Shown: positions 49,786 through 58,493 of the stretch, in pieces | How the letters are laid out: the number at the start of each line of letters is the position of its first letter | Numbering within the stretch: the first letter of the stretch is position 1 | The notes under the pieces: generated by a model | What the model was told of the DNA's origin: nothing | Seen by the model: the letters and a program-made list of their open reading frames with translations, nothing else | Database searches by the model: none | NCBI GenBank assembly: GCA_016712105.1 | Contig: JADJRU010000002.1 | Span: 124,001-188,000, forward strand | Source of the DNA: Ahniella sp. | GTDB lineage: Bacteria; Pseudomonadota; Gammaproteobacteria; Xanthomonadales; Ahniellaceae | Reading direction: 5' to 3' | DNA: 64,000 nucleotides | Translations under genes and position numbers: made by a program

Positions 49786-50937
49786 TTACTGGCTGATCAA
49801 CTCGTAGGCACCCAGGGTGCCGTCGGAGTTCTGGACAAAAATACGGTTGCCATCGAGCACCGGTGCGGCGCGGATGGCTTCGTCGCCGATCTGGACTCGG
49901 CTCTTGGTGCTGCCGTCGGTGCGGGAGAACGCGTGCAGATACCCTTCAACGTCGCCGCTGAGCAGATAGTCACCAGCCACGACCGGAGTCGTCAGCCAAC
50001 GGTTTTCATAGGCGTCCTGTGACCACTGCGAACTGCCGTTGCCGGAGTCGAGGGCCCAAAGTGTTGCGTTGTCGTCGGCCACATACAACTGGCCGCCGCC
50101 CATGCTGAGACCGGTGTAGGACGACAGGTCGCGGTTCCAGATCGGTCGGCCGCTGTCCGGCGTCATCGCAACCACTTGGCCGCGATAGTTGACTGCGTAC
50201 AGACGATCTCCGTCGAGCACGAGTTCGCCGTCGACGTCAGTCATGCGCTGGAGTTCGGTACGGCCTTCGGCGACGCCGACAGCCTGTTCCCAAAGCATGC
50301 TGCCGTCGTTGGCGCGCAAGGCGACAATCTTGCCGGTTTCATATCCGATGAACACCACGCCATCTTGGTACATGGGCTGCACATAACCCCGGACACTGAG
50401 GAGCGGCAGGCCACGATCGAACACCCACTTGCGTGAGCCGTCGCTGGCGTCGAGGCCGAACATGCGGCCATCGTTGCAGCGGACAATGACCAGTCCATCG
50501 GCGATCACCGGTGCTGCCAGCACTTCGGACGACACACGGGCCTCCCATAGGTCGGCGCCGGTGCTGGCGTCGTAGGCAAAAACACGGCCATTCAGTGTGC
50601 CAGCGACGACCAGTTGTTCATTCGCGGCGGCACCGGCAGCAAAGCTGTCTTCCTCCAATTCGCGACGGAACACGGTTTTACCGCTGTCGGCGTCGATGGC
50701 ATACAGGCCGTCTTCGACATCGGTGGCGTACACGCGAGTGCCCGACACAAACGGACGAGCCGTTGCACCGGACTTGCCGCTCCCTTCGCCCAGGTCGGTC
50801 GACCACAGCTTGCGCAACAGGTTCGCGTCGGAAAACTCGACCAGTTCGTTAGGTGGCTCGATGTTTTCTTTCTTCTTCCAGGTCGAACAGGCGCTGACCG
50901 TGAGTACGGCCATGGATAGCAGCAGCAACTTGCGCAT
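49786..50937 (-). CDS. bamB: Outer-membrane assembly lipoprotein BamB
   Basis: The beta-propeller lipoprotein of the BAM complex, 383 residues. The lipoprotein signal MRKLLLLSMAVLTVSACSTW has Cys17 as the lipidation site. Eight PQQ-like blades follow with repeated GxxxALDAxxG patterns (VYATDVEDGLYAIDADSGKT; GRVFAYDASTGADLWEARVS; ATLWALDSGNGSSQWSQDAY). The protein is intact. It lies between the yfgM-like gene and der in the same direction, 4 bases from the former, as in E. coli. Confidence 0.95.
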   Translation of the reverse strand: MRKLLLLSMAVLTVSACSTWKKKENIEPPNELVEFSDANLLRKLWSTDLGEGSGKSGATARPFVSGTRVYATDVEDGLYAIDADSGKTVFRRELEEDSFAAGAAANEQLVVAGTLNGRVFAYDASTGADLWEARVSSEVLAAPVIADGLVIVRCNDGRMFGLDASDGSRKWVFDRGLPLLSVRGYVQPMYQDGVVFIGYETGKIVALRANDGSMLWEQAVGVAEGRTELQRMTDVDGELVLDGDRLYAVNYRGQVVAMTPDSGRPIWNRDLSSYTGLSMGGGQLYVADDNATLWALDSGNGSSQWSQDAYENRWLTTPVVAGDYLLSGDVEGYLHAFSRTDGSTKSRVQIGDEAIRAAPVLDGNRIFVQNSDGTLGAYELISQ

Positions 50938-50941
50938 GCGC

Positions 50942-51583
50942 TCAGGTTCCTTCGGCGGTGGCTAGATCGTCGCGCTTCATCTCAACAATACTTCTGCGCG
51001 GCGAGGTGGCATCGTAATGAGTCAGGCTGGTTTCATAGGCCGCCAGCGAGTCCTTGAATTTTTTCTGTGCGAAGAGTGCATCACCGCGGACTTCGGCGGC
51101 ACTGGCCTGGAAGCCGGTGCCGGTTACCGTCTCGATCGATTTCAGCGCGTCTTCGGGCTTGTCGAGCGCCAACTGCAGGCGCGCGAGGCGAATCGCGGCG
51201 AGATCGGCAAGTTCCGGCATGGCCTTGTTGTCACGCGCCCATTGCAGTGACTTGGCGGCGTCTTCCAGCTTGCCTTCGCCAATCAGGCGAGACGATTCGT
51301 CCAAGGCGGCCAAAGCGGCGTATGGTGACTTCGCGTAGTTCTTGCGCATCGCTTCGGTCAGCGCCTTGATGGCCGCATCATCTTTCTTTTCGACCGCTTC
51401 GGCGAGTTTGTTGTACTGGTCGCCGGCTTCGGCGAATCGTGCGCCGCGGACTTCCTGGAACTTGCCAACGCCCCAGATGCCGCCCAGCCCGAGCGCCAAT
51501 CCAAAGAGGATCGACGTGCCGTTCTGCTGCAGCCAATTGCGGACCTTCTCGCCTTGCTCGTGTTCGTCCATTCCGTCTGACAT
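50942..51583 (-). CDS. YfgM-like tetratricopeptide membrane protein
   Basis: A YfgM/UPF0070-family ancillary factor of the SecYEG translocon (family knowledge), 213 residues. It has a short cytoplasmic N-terminus (MDEHEQGEKVRNWLQQNGTS) and one membrane helix (ILFGLALGLGGIWGVGKFQE). A periplasmic TPR-like helical region contains YAKSPYAALAALDESSRLIG, AAIRLARLQLALDKPEDALK and EVRGDALFAQKKFKDSLAAY. The start at 51583 (MSDGMDEHEQ) is preferred; 51571 is also possible. It precedes bamB as expected; the usual upstream hisS and ispG are missing here. Confidence 0.9.
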   Translation of the reverse strand: MSDGMDEHEQGEKVRNWLQQNGTSILFGLALGLGGIWGVGKFQEVRGARFAEAGDQYNKLAEAVEKKDDAAIKALTEAMRKNYAKSPYAALAALDESSRLIGEGKLEDAAKSLQWARDNKAMPELADLAAIRLARLQLALDKPEDALKSIETVTGTGFQASAAEVRGDALFAQKKFKDSLAAYETSLTHYDATSPRRSIVEMKRDDLATAEGT

Positions 51584-51726
51584 GACTCGTTTCCAACCAG
51601 ATTGATCTACGCCGCCAACAGGCGGCAACCAGGGACAGCCGGAAAAACTCCGACGATCCGGAAGGCGATTGCAGATGCAACCGCGTTAAGAAAGTGCTTG
51701 TTGCCTGCCGAATGCGGGCCCCAGGT

Positions 51727-52881
51727 TCAGGGTGTTTCGACCGGAACCGCTGATTCTAGCCGGGATGCCGGCATTTCGCTGCTGCCGAAGAGTTCGAGAT
51801 TCGCGACGTTCTTGCGGGCCAGTGCGGCTAAAGAGACCGGACTGCCGTCCGCCTGCAGATCGACGCCACCGGAGTTGCCGATTCGGACACGGATCGGAAC
51901 GCGCGTGACGTACCGGCGACTTTCGCCGGCGCGAAGCAGGCCTTGGTCGATACGACGCCCGCCCACCTCGATCAACTCCATCCAGGAATCTTCGCGTGCG
52001 CTGAGCACCACCTCATGTTCACCCGCGGCGAGTCCCGGGCGATTCTGCATCATCGGCGCCATCGAGGCCGCCAGCGTCGATGGCGGTGGGGTGGTCGGGA
52101 CGCGGTAGGTTTCCGCGGCTTCGGCTTGTTTCGGTGCATCAGACGGCTCGGCAGGGGGCACCGATGAAGCCGCTTCCGGCTCAAACGAAGCCGCAAAGGC
52201 CTCTGCCTGCGCGGTCGTCGATGGGGCCGGCAAAGCCTGGCTCGCGGACAATTCGGCGGTCTCCAGGCTGCGGACCTGCACCGGCACGGGTGTGGAGCGA
52301 TTAAAGACGCTCATCAATGCCGGCACCATGATGACTGCTGTCAGCACCGCATACTTGGCGAGGTGACTCACCCGTTGCACGCGACGGGACGGCGCGATAT
52401 CGAGGGAGCCACGGGAGACGGCTGTGGGTTCCTCGGTCTCGGCAAACTGCCGGCGGACTACCAGTTCGGGAACGTCCACGAGTTTGGCGTACCGAAGCAG
52501 GTAACTCCGGGCATACACCGTGGCGCCCAGGGTGTCGAAGCGGTCGTTCTCGATGTCGAGAATCCGCGCGACAGGCAAGCGCAGCTTTTGCGCCATGTCT
52601 TCCCGCGACCATTCAAGATTCTGCCGTGCGCGGCGCAACCGCTGTCCGAGTGTGGTGTCTTCGTCCTTGACCACGACACTCATCGTGGACGGCGGCGCAG
52701 CGTGGACCAGTTTGACTGGCTCGGCCACGGCCACGGGTGCTTGTTCCGAACAGGCGTCAGTTGGGGCGGCATCGGATCGATCATCCAGCGCCGCCATCGC
52801 GACCGGCAACTCGGCCTGAACATGCAGGCTCTGGATTGAATCAGTCGGTTTCCCCGGACGTCGGGATTTGCGGCGACTCAT
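51727..52881 (-). CDS. rodZ: RodZ-like helix-turn-helix/transmembrane protein
   Basis: A cell-shape protein linking MreB to the wall machinery. An N-terminal extension of about 70 residues precedes the HTH domain (LGQRLRRARQNLEWSREDMA QKLRLPVARILDIENDRFD). A membrane helix (YAVLTAVIMVPALMSVF) and a Pro/Ala/Glu-rich periplasmic linker follow, then a DUF4115 domain (LSAREDSWMELIEVGGRRID, RVRIGNSGGVDLQADGSPVS). Length is 384 residues, intact. The start is fixed by the ATGA overlap with pilF. The position pilF-rodZ is conserved. Confidence 0.9.
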   Translation of the reverse strand: MSRRKSRRPGKPTDSIQSLHVQAELPVAMAALDDRSDAAPTDACSEQAPVAVAEPVKLVHAAPPSTMSVVVKDEDTTLGQRLRRARQNLEWSREDMAQKLRLPVARILDIENDRFDTLGATVYARSYLLRYAKLVDVPELVVRRQFAETEEPTAVSRGSLDIAPSRRVQRVSHLAKYAVLTAVIMVPALMSVFNRSTPVPVQVRSLETAELSASQALPAPSTTAQAEAFAASFEPEAASSVPPAEPSDAPKQAEAAETYRVPTTPPPSTLAASMAPMMQNRPGLAAGEHEVVLSAREDSWMELIEVGGRRIDQGLLRAGESRRYVTRVPIRVRIGNSGGVDLQADGSPVSLAALARKNVANLELFGSSEMPASRLESAVPVETP

Positions 52882-53679
52882 GGCGTGTTCTCCTTGCTGT
52901 GCCGGGCCGCTTCATCCGATTCCGGAAAGCGCTCGATCAACTGATTGCGATAGATGTTGGCTTGCGAGGCGTTGCCCAGCTTTTCCTCGATGGACATGCC
53001 GAATGCGAGGGATTCTGCCGTTTCCTGACCGCTGGATTGCCAGCGCTCAAAGAAGGCCCGGGCACGCATGTAGTCTTTTGTTCGAAAGTCAGTTCGGCCA
53101 TGGACCAAAGCGCTACCGGATCCAGTGGCCGGCGCGCCAGAACTTCGCGGAACTGTCCGTCGCGAATTCAGTGCGACCATCTTTTCGTGCGCAGACCGCT
53201 CGGTTCAAAATGGCAGTCTCAGGCGTTTTGTAGAATGGATCCTCGAGCGCAAGCCCGAACATCTTCTCTGCATCGGCGTAGTGGCCTTGGGCGCACAGGA
53301 ACCTGCCCAGGTTATTGGCCGTGAGGCCTGCCTGAGGGCTCAGCTTGTGCGCCTGACGATAATGTTTTTCGGCTTCGTTCATCTTCCCAATCTGCTCGTA
53401 AGCCACCGCGATGACTGTGTGCGTGTCCGCATTTTTGGGATCAAGTTCAAGAGCTTTCAGTAGTTTGTCCATCGCCAGGTCGATTTGGCCCTTGGACAGG
53501 TAGGCTTGGCCCAGCGACGTGTTGGTTTTCGCGGCCTGTTTCGGGTCATTGCGAATTTCGGCCTTGGGCGTCAGGCGCGTTTCCTTGCGGGAGAAGTCCT
53601 GTTTGCCCGAGCAACCGGGCAGCAAGACGACCGCCAGAAGGGTCAGCAGGGCAAAGTGCACCCATCGACTAGGCTGCAT
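52878..53679 (-). CDS. pilF: Type IV pilus pilotin lipoprotein PilF (PilW), frameshifted
   Basis: The outer-membrane lipoprotein needed for PilQ secretin assembly. The lipobox is ALLTLLAVVLLPGCSG. TPR units include KTNTSLGQAYLSKGQIDLAM, NADTHTVIAVAYEQIGKMNE and AGLTANNLGRFLCAQGHYAD. After a frameshift near 53150 the protein continues in another frame with ALNRAV-like and RAFFERWQSSGQ, SLAFGMSIEEKLGNASQANI and YRNQLIERFPESDEA to the stop overlapping rodZ. Reconstructed length, about 260 residues, matches PilF. Its start overlaps the end of rlmN by 11 bases, so the order rlmN-pilF-rodZ is tightly packed. Confidence 0.88.
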
Positions 53680-54790
53680 TGACCTGCTCCTTCAGCTTGG
53701 CCTGGTGCTCACGCTGCCGGCGCGTCCGGTCCACGACCTTGCCGACCAGTTGCCCGCAGGCAGCGTCGATGTCGTCGCCACGCGTGCGGCGAACCGTGGT
53801 CATGATGCCGCCGTCGTAGACGATTTTCTGGAACTGCGCGATGGTGACGGGATCGGAGCGTTCGAACTCCGTTCCGGGGAAAGGATTGAAGGGAATCAGA
53901 TTCAGCTTCGACGGCACCTTGCGCAGCAGTTTGACGAGCTTGCGCGCCAGTTCAGGCGCGTCGTTGACACCCTTCATCATGGTGTATTCAAACGTGATCG
54001 TCGAGCGCGGACGCTTGGCCTGGTAACGCTGGCAGGCTGCGATCAATTCGTCGATCGGGTACTTCTTGTTGAGCGGTACCAGATGGTCGCGCAGATCATT
54101 GTTCGGCGCATGTAATGACACCGCCAGGCTGACGTCGCAACGCTGCGAGAGCGCATCGATCATCGGCACGAGACCCGCGGTGGACAGGGTGACGCGCTTG
54201 TTCGCCAGGCCAAAGCCCAGATCATCACGCATCAGGTCCATCGCATTGCAGACATTGTCGAAATTGAGCAGCGGCTCGCCCATGCCCATCATCACCACGT
54301 TGGTGATGCGACGCATGCCGTTCTGCTGGTGGTTCAACTGCTTCGCCGCCACCCAGACCTGACCGATGATTTCCCAGGTGCTGAGATTGCGGCTGAAGCC
54401 CTGTGTGGCGGTGGAACAGAACCGGCAATTCAGCCCGCAGCCGACTTGCGAGGACACACACAGCGTTCCTCGGTTCGGCTCCGGGATATAGACGGTTTCG
54501 ACTGCATTGCCGCCGGACAGACCCAGTACCCACTTGCAGGTGCCGTCGGCGCTTTGTTGCTCGTGCATGATCGTCGGCACGCGGATCTCGCATTTATCGT
54601 CGAGCAGTGCCCGAAGATTCTTGCCGAGATCCGTCATGCCGCTGAAGTCCGCGACCTGCCGGTGGTACAGCCACTTCATGATCTGTTCGGCGCGAAAGCG
54701 CTTCTCGCCGAGCGACAGGAAAAACGCTTCCATATCGCGGCGGCTCAGATCGAGCAGGTTGACCTTGGGTTTGGGCGTGGCTTCAGTCAT
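53669..54790 (-). CDS. rlmN: Dual-specificity 23S rRNA/tRNA adenine-C2 methyltransferase RlmN
   Basis: A radical-SAM enzyme that methylates A2503 of 23S rRNA and A37 of some tRNAs. The 4Fe-4S motif CxxxCxxC is in VGCGLNCRFCSTATQGF. SAM-binding and substrate regions are MGMGEPLLNFDNVCNAMDLM and LSTAGLVPMIDALSQRCDVS. The catalytic resolving Cys is in RGDDIDAACGQLVGKV and its methylated partner lies in the iron-sulfur segment. Length is 373 residues, intact. It lies between ndk and pilF, the common gammaproteobacterial arrangement. Confidence 0.97.
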   Translation of the reverse strand: MTEATPKPKVNLLDLSRRDMEAFFLSLGEKRFRAEQIMKWLYHRQVADFSGMTDLGKNLRALLDDKCEIRVPTIMHEQQSADGTCKWVLGLSGGNAVETVYIPEPNRGTLCVSSQVGCGLNCRFCSTATQGFSRNLSTWEIIGQVWVAAKQLNHQQNGMRRITNVVMMGMGEPLLNFDNVCNAMDLMRDDLGFGLANKRVTLSTAGLVPMIDALSQRCDVSLAVSLHAPNNDLRDHLVPLNKKYPIDELIAACQRYQAKRPRSTITFEYTMMKGVNDAPELARKLVKLLRKVPSKLNLIPFNPFPGTEFERSDPVTIAQFQKIVYDGGIMTTVRRTRGDDIDAACGQLVGKVVDRTRRQREHQAKLKEQVNAA

Positions 54791-54799
54791 GGTGTGTGA

Positions 54800-55224
54800 T
54801 CAACGCGGGCACAGTTCCGTGCTGGCGAAGAAATAGGCGGTTTCGATGGCGGCATTTTCGGCGCTGTCAGAGCCGTGTACGGCATTGGCGTCGATACTGC
54901 TCGCGAAGTCAGCACGAATCGTGCCGGCATCGGCCTTCTTCGGGTCGGTGGCGCCCATCAGGTCGCGGTTCTTCGCGATCGCGCCTCGCCTTCGAGCACC
55001 TGGATCATCACCGGGCCGGAGATCATGAACTCGACCAGGTCGTTGAAGAACGGACGTTCCCGGTGGACGGCGTAGAAGCCTTCGGCTTCCTTTCGCGACA
55101 GATGCTTCATCTTCGCGGCCACGACTTTGAGGCCAGCCGATTCGAAACGGTCGTAAATCTTGCCGATGACGTTCTTGGCGACGGCATCGGGCTTGATGAT
55201 GGAAATGGTGCGCTCCAGCGCCAT
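54800..55224 (-). CDS. ndk: Nucleoside diphosphate kinase, one frameshift
   Basis: It balances (d)NTP pools by phosphotransfer through a histidine. The N-terminal two thirds read MALERTISIIKPDAVAKNVI, HLSRKEAEGFYAVHRERPFF and DLVEFMISGPVMIQVLEGE. A single-base loss near 54980 then shifts the frame, and the rest (AKNRDLMGATDPKKADAGTI, RADFASSIDANAVHGSDSAE) carries the catalytic His in NAVHGSDS. The corrected stop is at 54800. About 141 residues, as expected. The sequence as given would encode a non-functional 88-residue protein, so an indel in the data is likely. Confidence 0.92.
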
Positions 55225-55268
55225 GGTTTTGCTCCGTAAGGGTAAAAAATCGTGCGGAGCATAACAGG

Positions 55269-55302
55269 AAACCCTCGCAAATCCCGAGGTTTACGAGGGT
55301 TT
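55269..55302. terminator. Hairpin between ndk and HiPIP genes
   Basis: The stem AAACCCTCG / CGAGGGTTT has a 16-base loop. On the minus strand it lies about 150 bases beyond the HiPIP stop and just before ndk; the following tract has only three Ts. It is a possible terminator for HiPIP transcription. Confidence 0.45.
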
Positions 55303-55453
55303 TATGGCGCTGCGGTCAGGGTTTTGCCGCAACCGAACAATTGCGTTTGGCAGCCCGGATGGGCGGCCTGGTCACAAGAACGGGCACCCAAGGTACCGGG
55401 CACCCGTCCGGTTCAAACGTCTAAGTGCTTGATTCGTCGTTACAACATTCGGA

Positions 55454-55771
55454 TCATTTTGGCGCGAATGCCGCACACCAGCCGGCTGCAGCAACGGTTT
55501 TGCCCGGGAAAATCGAGCAGGGGCGCTGTGCTTCGCCGTCGGCACCCTGAATCAGCTTGCAGCTGGCGCAGTTCTGCCCAGCCTTGAAGCTCGGGAATTT
55601 TTTGGCATCGACCTTGGTGGCGTCGGTCTTGTAACCGAGCGCGGCGGCAGTCGGGTCGGTTTCGGCCAAGGGTGCGGCCTGGGCGCGGGCGTTGCCGGCC
55701 AGAGCCAGTCCACCGCCGGCTACGGCGAGGACAGTCAGGAATTCACGGCGGGTCAGATCGGATGTGCTCAT
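55454..55771 (-). CDS. High-potential iron-sulfur protein (HiPIP)
   Basis: A small periplasmic 4Fe-4S electron carrier, 105 residues. The Tat signal is TRREFLTVLAVAGGGLALAG. The four cluster cysteines are C68, C71, C85 and C99, in NCASCKLIQG, RPCSIFPGK and AGWCAAF, the HiPIP spacing. Such proteins carry electrons from the bc1 complex to periplasmic reductases or oxidases (family knowledge). It is divergent from mtnB; a one-mismatch FNR site sits 63 bases upstream of its start. Confidence 0.93.
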   Translation of the reverse strand: MSTSDLTRREFLTVLAVAGGGLALAGNARAQAAPLAETDPTAAALGYKTDATKVDAKKFPSFKAGQNCASCKLIQGADGEAQRPCSIFPGKTVAAAGWCAAFAPK

Positions 55772-55827
55772 GGGTCGCTCCTTCGCGGGTTCAGGACAGA
55801 TGGTGCGCTATATTGACGCGTTCCGGA

Positions 55828-55841
55828 TTGATTGAAGTCAA
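55828..55841. promoter_or_regulatory. FNR-like site upstream of the HiPIP gene
   Basis: TTGATTGAAGTCAA matches the FNR consensus TTGATNNNNATCAA at nine of ten positions. Its centre is 63.5 bases before the HiPIP ATG, the same distance as the perfect site in front of the TonB receptor gene. It lies only 19.5 bases before the mtnB ATG, too close to activate that gene. Confidence 0.5.
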
Positions 55842-55853
55842 GTAGGCGCCAAG

Positions 55854-56483
55854 ATGAGTTTCACAAACGAGTCGTTCCGAGCTGCCGCAGAGGAAATCTG
55901 CGCCCTGACCCGCGAGCTGTCGGCGCGCGGTCTGACCCCTGCCACCAGCAGCAATTTCTCGATCCGGCTGGATCCGGGCTTTGCCGCCATCACCATTTCC
56001 GGTCGCGACAAGGGCCGCTTGGGGGTCGATGACATCATGGTCGTCGACCTGGACGGCAAAGCCGTGGGTTCGAATCACCGCCCGTCAGCGGAAACCCTGC
56101 TGCACACGCAGTTGTATGCGCGCAACCCGGACACCGGCTGTGTGTTGCACACACATTCCCGCAACCAGACCTTGGCATCGCGACTGTTCGCCGCGCAGGG
56201 GCATGTCCGGTTCGAAGGGTACGAACTGCTCAAGGCATTTCCCGGTCAGTCCACCCACGACACGTATCTGGACCTGCCGATCTTCCCGAACAGCCAACAC
56301 ATGCCCGATCTGGCGGCGCTGGTCGAAACGCAGTTGCAGCAAACACCGCAACTCGCCGGATACCTGATCAACGGCCACGGTCTGTATGCGTGGGGCAATA
56401 CCGTATTCGAAGCGCGCCGCCATCTGGATGCCTTCGAATTCCTGCTTGATTGCGAATTGACCATGAGGACGCTGAAACCATGA
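55854..56483 (+). CDS. mtnB: Methylthioribulose-1-phosphate dehydratase
   Basis: A class II aldolase-fold dehydratase of the methionine salvage pathway, 209 residues. It has the N-terminal LSARGLTPATSSNFSIRLDP, the conserved GRDKGRLGVDDIMVVDLDG and the zinc-ligand histidines in CVLHTHSRNQTLASR plus the later GYLINGHGLYAWGNT. It is intact. It is the first gene of mtnB-mtnD-mtnC, and its stop overlaps mtnD by ATGA. The upstream isomerase MtnA is not in the window. Confidence 0.95.
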   Translation: MSFTNESFRAAAEEICALTRELSARGLTPATSSNFSIRLDPGFAAITISGRDKGRLGVDDIMVVDLDGKAVGSNHRPSAETLLHTQLYARNPDTGCVLHTHSRNQTLASRLFAAQGHVRFEGYELLKAFPGQSTHDTYLDLPIFPNSQHMPDLAALVETQLQQTPQLAGYLINGHGLYAWGNTVFEARRHLDAFEFLLDCELTMRTLKP

Positions 56484-57028
56484 GCCGCCTGCGTATTTAC
56501 GCCGAGAACGACCCGGGACGCGTGCTGACCGAGACCGTCGAGCCCGCGCTGATCACGCGCCTGTTGAACGACGCCGGCATCCGATTCGAGCATTGGCAAG
56601 CCACCGCGCCCGTGGCGCCAGGCGCCAGCCAGGACGAAGTGATTGCCGCCTATCGAACCGATATCGACCGACTGATGGCGGAAGAGGGTTATCAGGCCGT
56701 CGACGTGGTCAGCCTGAATCCGGATCACCCGCAGAAAGCCGAATTCCGGCAGAAATTCCTGAACGAGCACACCCACGCCGAAGACGAAGTCCGCTTTTTC
56801 GTCGGTGGCAGTGGCCTGTTCACGCTGCATCTGGGTGAACGCGTATTCGAGGTGCTGTGTGAGCAGGGTGACCTGATCGGCGTGCCTGATGGCACCAGAC
56901 ACTGGTTTGATATGGGGCCTGATCCTTATTTCATTGCGATCCGGCTGTTCACGAATGCTGCCGGTTGGGTTGCGCAGTTCACAGGTGACGACATCGCTGC
57001 GCGCTTTCCGCGTTTCCAGTCGGCTTAA
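56480..57028 (+). CDS. mtnD: Acireductone dioxygenase
   Basis: A metal-dependent (Fe or Ni) dioxygenase that cleaves acireductone in methionine salvage; the bound metal decides the product (established knowledge). It has 182 residues. Cupin ligands are seen in EHTHAEDEVRFFVGGSGLFT (HxH...E) and the final His in GVPDGTRHWFDMG. The start MSRLRIYAENDPGRV overlaps the mtnB stop; an upstream in-frame ATG is inside mtnB. Confidence 0.95.
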   Translation: MSRLRIYAENDPGRVLTETVEPALITRLLNDAGIRFEHWQATAPVAPGASQDEVIAAYRTDIDRLMAEEGYQAVDVVSLNPDHPQKAEFRQKFLNEHTHAEDEVRFFVGGSGLFTLHLGERVFEVLCEQGDLIGVPDGTRHWFDMGPDPYFIAIRLFTNAAGWVAQFTGDDIAARFPRFQSA

Positions 57029-57041
57029 AGGCAGGGTGATC

Positions 57042-57722
57042 GTGAGCCGCATTGTCCTGACTGATATCGAAGGCACCACCAGCGCCATCGATTTTGTACA
57101 TCGAGTGTTGTTTCCCTATGCCCGTGCGGCACTCCCGGACTTTGTCCGGGCACATGCCGATCAAGCGGATGTTGCGGCAGAACTTGAAGCCGTACGTGCC
57201 GAAACCTCGAGTGGCGCATCACTCGACGAGGTCATCGCGACCCTGATCGGCTGGATCGACGAAGACCGCAAGGCCACACCGCTGAAAGCGCTGCAGGGCA
57301 AGATCTGGGCCGAGGGATATCGCCTGGGCGCATTCACGGCGCATCTGTACATCGATTCCTATGACCAGTTGCGGGCCTGGCACCGCGCCGGTGTGCCGCT
57401 TTATGTCTACAGCTCAGGGTCGATCGAGGCACAGCGGCTGTTTTTCCGGTACAGCGTATTCGGCGATCTGTCGTCATGGTTCCGCGGCCACTTCGACACC
57501 ACCAGCGGTGGCAAGCGTGAGGCCGCTGCCTATGAGCGAATTGCCGCAGCAATTGGTGCGCCGCCTGCCGACATTCTGTTCCTCTCCGATATCGAAGCGG
57601 AATTGGATGCGGCGAAGACAGCGGGGCTCGCGACCGCACAGATCTGTCGCCCTGACACTTTGCCTGCCTGCGCCGGTCGACATCCGGTACATTCCGGCTT
57701 TCGCACGATCTTGCCGACATGA
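57042..57722 (+). CDS. mtnC: Acireductone synthase (enolase-phosphatase E1)
   Basis: A HAD-family bifunctional enolase/phosphatase of methionine salvage, 226 residues. HAD motif 1 is VLTDIEGTTSAIDFVHRVLF, motif 2 is PLYVYSSGSIEAQRLFF and motif 4 is DILFLSDIEAELDAAKTAGL. The GTG start at 57042 gives SRIVLTDIEG, the conserved N-terminus; the longer frame upstream is inside mtnD. The stop overlaps the fnr start by 4 bases (ATGA), so the regulator is likely co-transcribed with the salvage genes. Confidence 0.95.
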   Translation: MSRIVLTDIEGTTSAIDFVHRVLFPYARAALPDFVRAHADQADVAAELEAVRAETSSGASLDEVIATLIGWIDEDRKATPLKALQGKIWAEGYRLGAFTAHLYIDSYDQLRAWHRAGVPLYVYSSGSIEAQRLFFRYSVFGDLSSWFRGHFDTTSGGKREAAAYERIAAAIGAPPADILFLSDIEAELDAAKTAGLATAQICRPDTLPACAGRHPVHSGFRTILPT

Positions 57723-58489
57723 GCCAACTGCACACCGCTGATACCCGAGACCCTTGGCAGGCGCCACCGGTCGATGACGGGGATGCCGAGCGTTTCTGTT
57801 CCACTTGTGTGTTCGGCCGTGTCTGCATGCCGCAAGGTTTCAGCAAGGACGCACTCAATCGCCTGCACTGCCTGATCGAACATGTTGGCCCGTTTCAGGC
57901 CGGACAAACGATCTTTCGCATCAACGATCCGTTCAGCGCCGTGTTCTCGGTGCGTGCCGGTCTGGTCAAAACCTTCGTGATTGACGACAAAGGGCGCGAA
58001 CAAGTCCTCGGCTTCTACACGCCCGGCGAACTGATTGGCCTCGATGCCGTCTATCCCTCGCGTTATCCCTGTAATGCCGTGGCGCTCGATACAACTTTGC
58101 TGTGCCGCTTCTCGTTCGGTGCCATGGCCAATCTGGCCCAGGAACTGCCGGGTTTGCAGCAGACCCTGTTCCAGTTGATGAGCAAGGACATCAGCGCCGC
58201 TTTGTGGGGCAAAGGCGACTACTCGGCCGAAGAAAAATTCGCAGGATTCCTGTTGGACTGGGGACGTCGTCTTGCGCGCCGTGGTTTCTCCGCGCGGAAC
58301 TTCAACTTGCCGATGGCAAGAACCGACATCGCCAGCTTCCTGTCGTTGGCGCCGGAAACCGTGAGTCGTGTGATCCGCAAACTCAGCGATGATGGGGTTG
58401 CCCGGTTTGATCGACGTGAAGTGGAACTCCTGAAGCCGGAGGCGCTGCGCAAACTGGCCAGTGCCATCCCGAACCTCGGACTCGATTGA
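57719..58489 (+). CDS. fnr: FNR-type oxygen-sensing transcription regulator
   Basis: A CRP/FNR-family activator of anaerobic genes, 256 residues. Four cysteines that can hold the oxygen-labile 4Fe-4S cluster are present: C27, C30 and C36 in ERFCSTCVFGRVCMPQ, and C118 in SRYPCNAVALDTT, the FNR pattern. A cyclic-nucleotide-binding-like beta-roll spans residues 55-140. The HTH reads RTDIASFLSLAPETVSRVIR, with the Glu and Ser-Arg that read TTGAT half-sites in E. coli FNR. Family knowledge therefore predicts recognition of TTGATNNNNATCAA, sites found 3-4 kb downstream at nirS. Confidence 0.94.
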   Translation: MSQLHTADTRDPWQAPPVDDGDAERFCSTCVFGRVCMPQGFSKDALNRLHCLIEHVGPFQAGQTIFRINDPFSAVFSVRAGLVKTFVIDDKGREQVLGFYTPGELIGLDAVYPSRYPCNAVALDTTLLCRFSFGAMANLAQELPGLQQTLFQLMSKDISAALWGKGDYSAEEKFAGFLLDWGRRLARRGFSARNFNLPMARTDIASFLSLAPETVSRVIRKLSDDGVARFDRREVELLKPEALRKLASAIPNLGLD

Positions 58490-58493
58490 TCCG

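Noticed and set aside
48205..50022. 605-residue plus-strand frame over der and bamB
   Set aside because: Der and BamB on the minus strand are complete and conserved; the plus frame also overlaps the tRNA gene.
55828..55841. FNR site as activator of mtnB
   Set aside because: Its centre is only 19.5 bases from the mtnB start codon, inside the likely 5' leader. It is kept only as a candidate for the divergent HiPIP gene.
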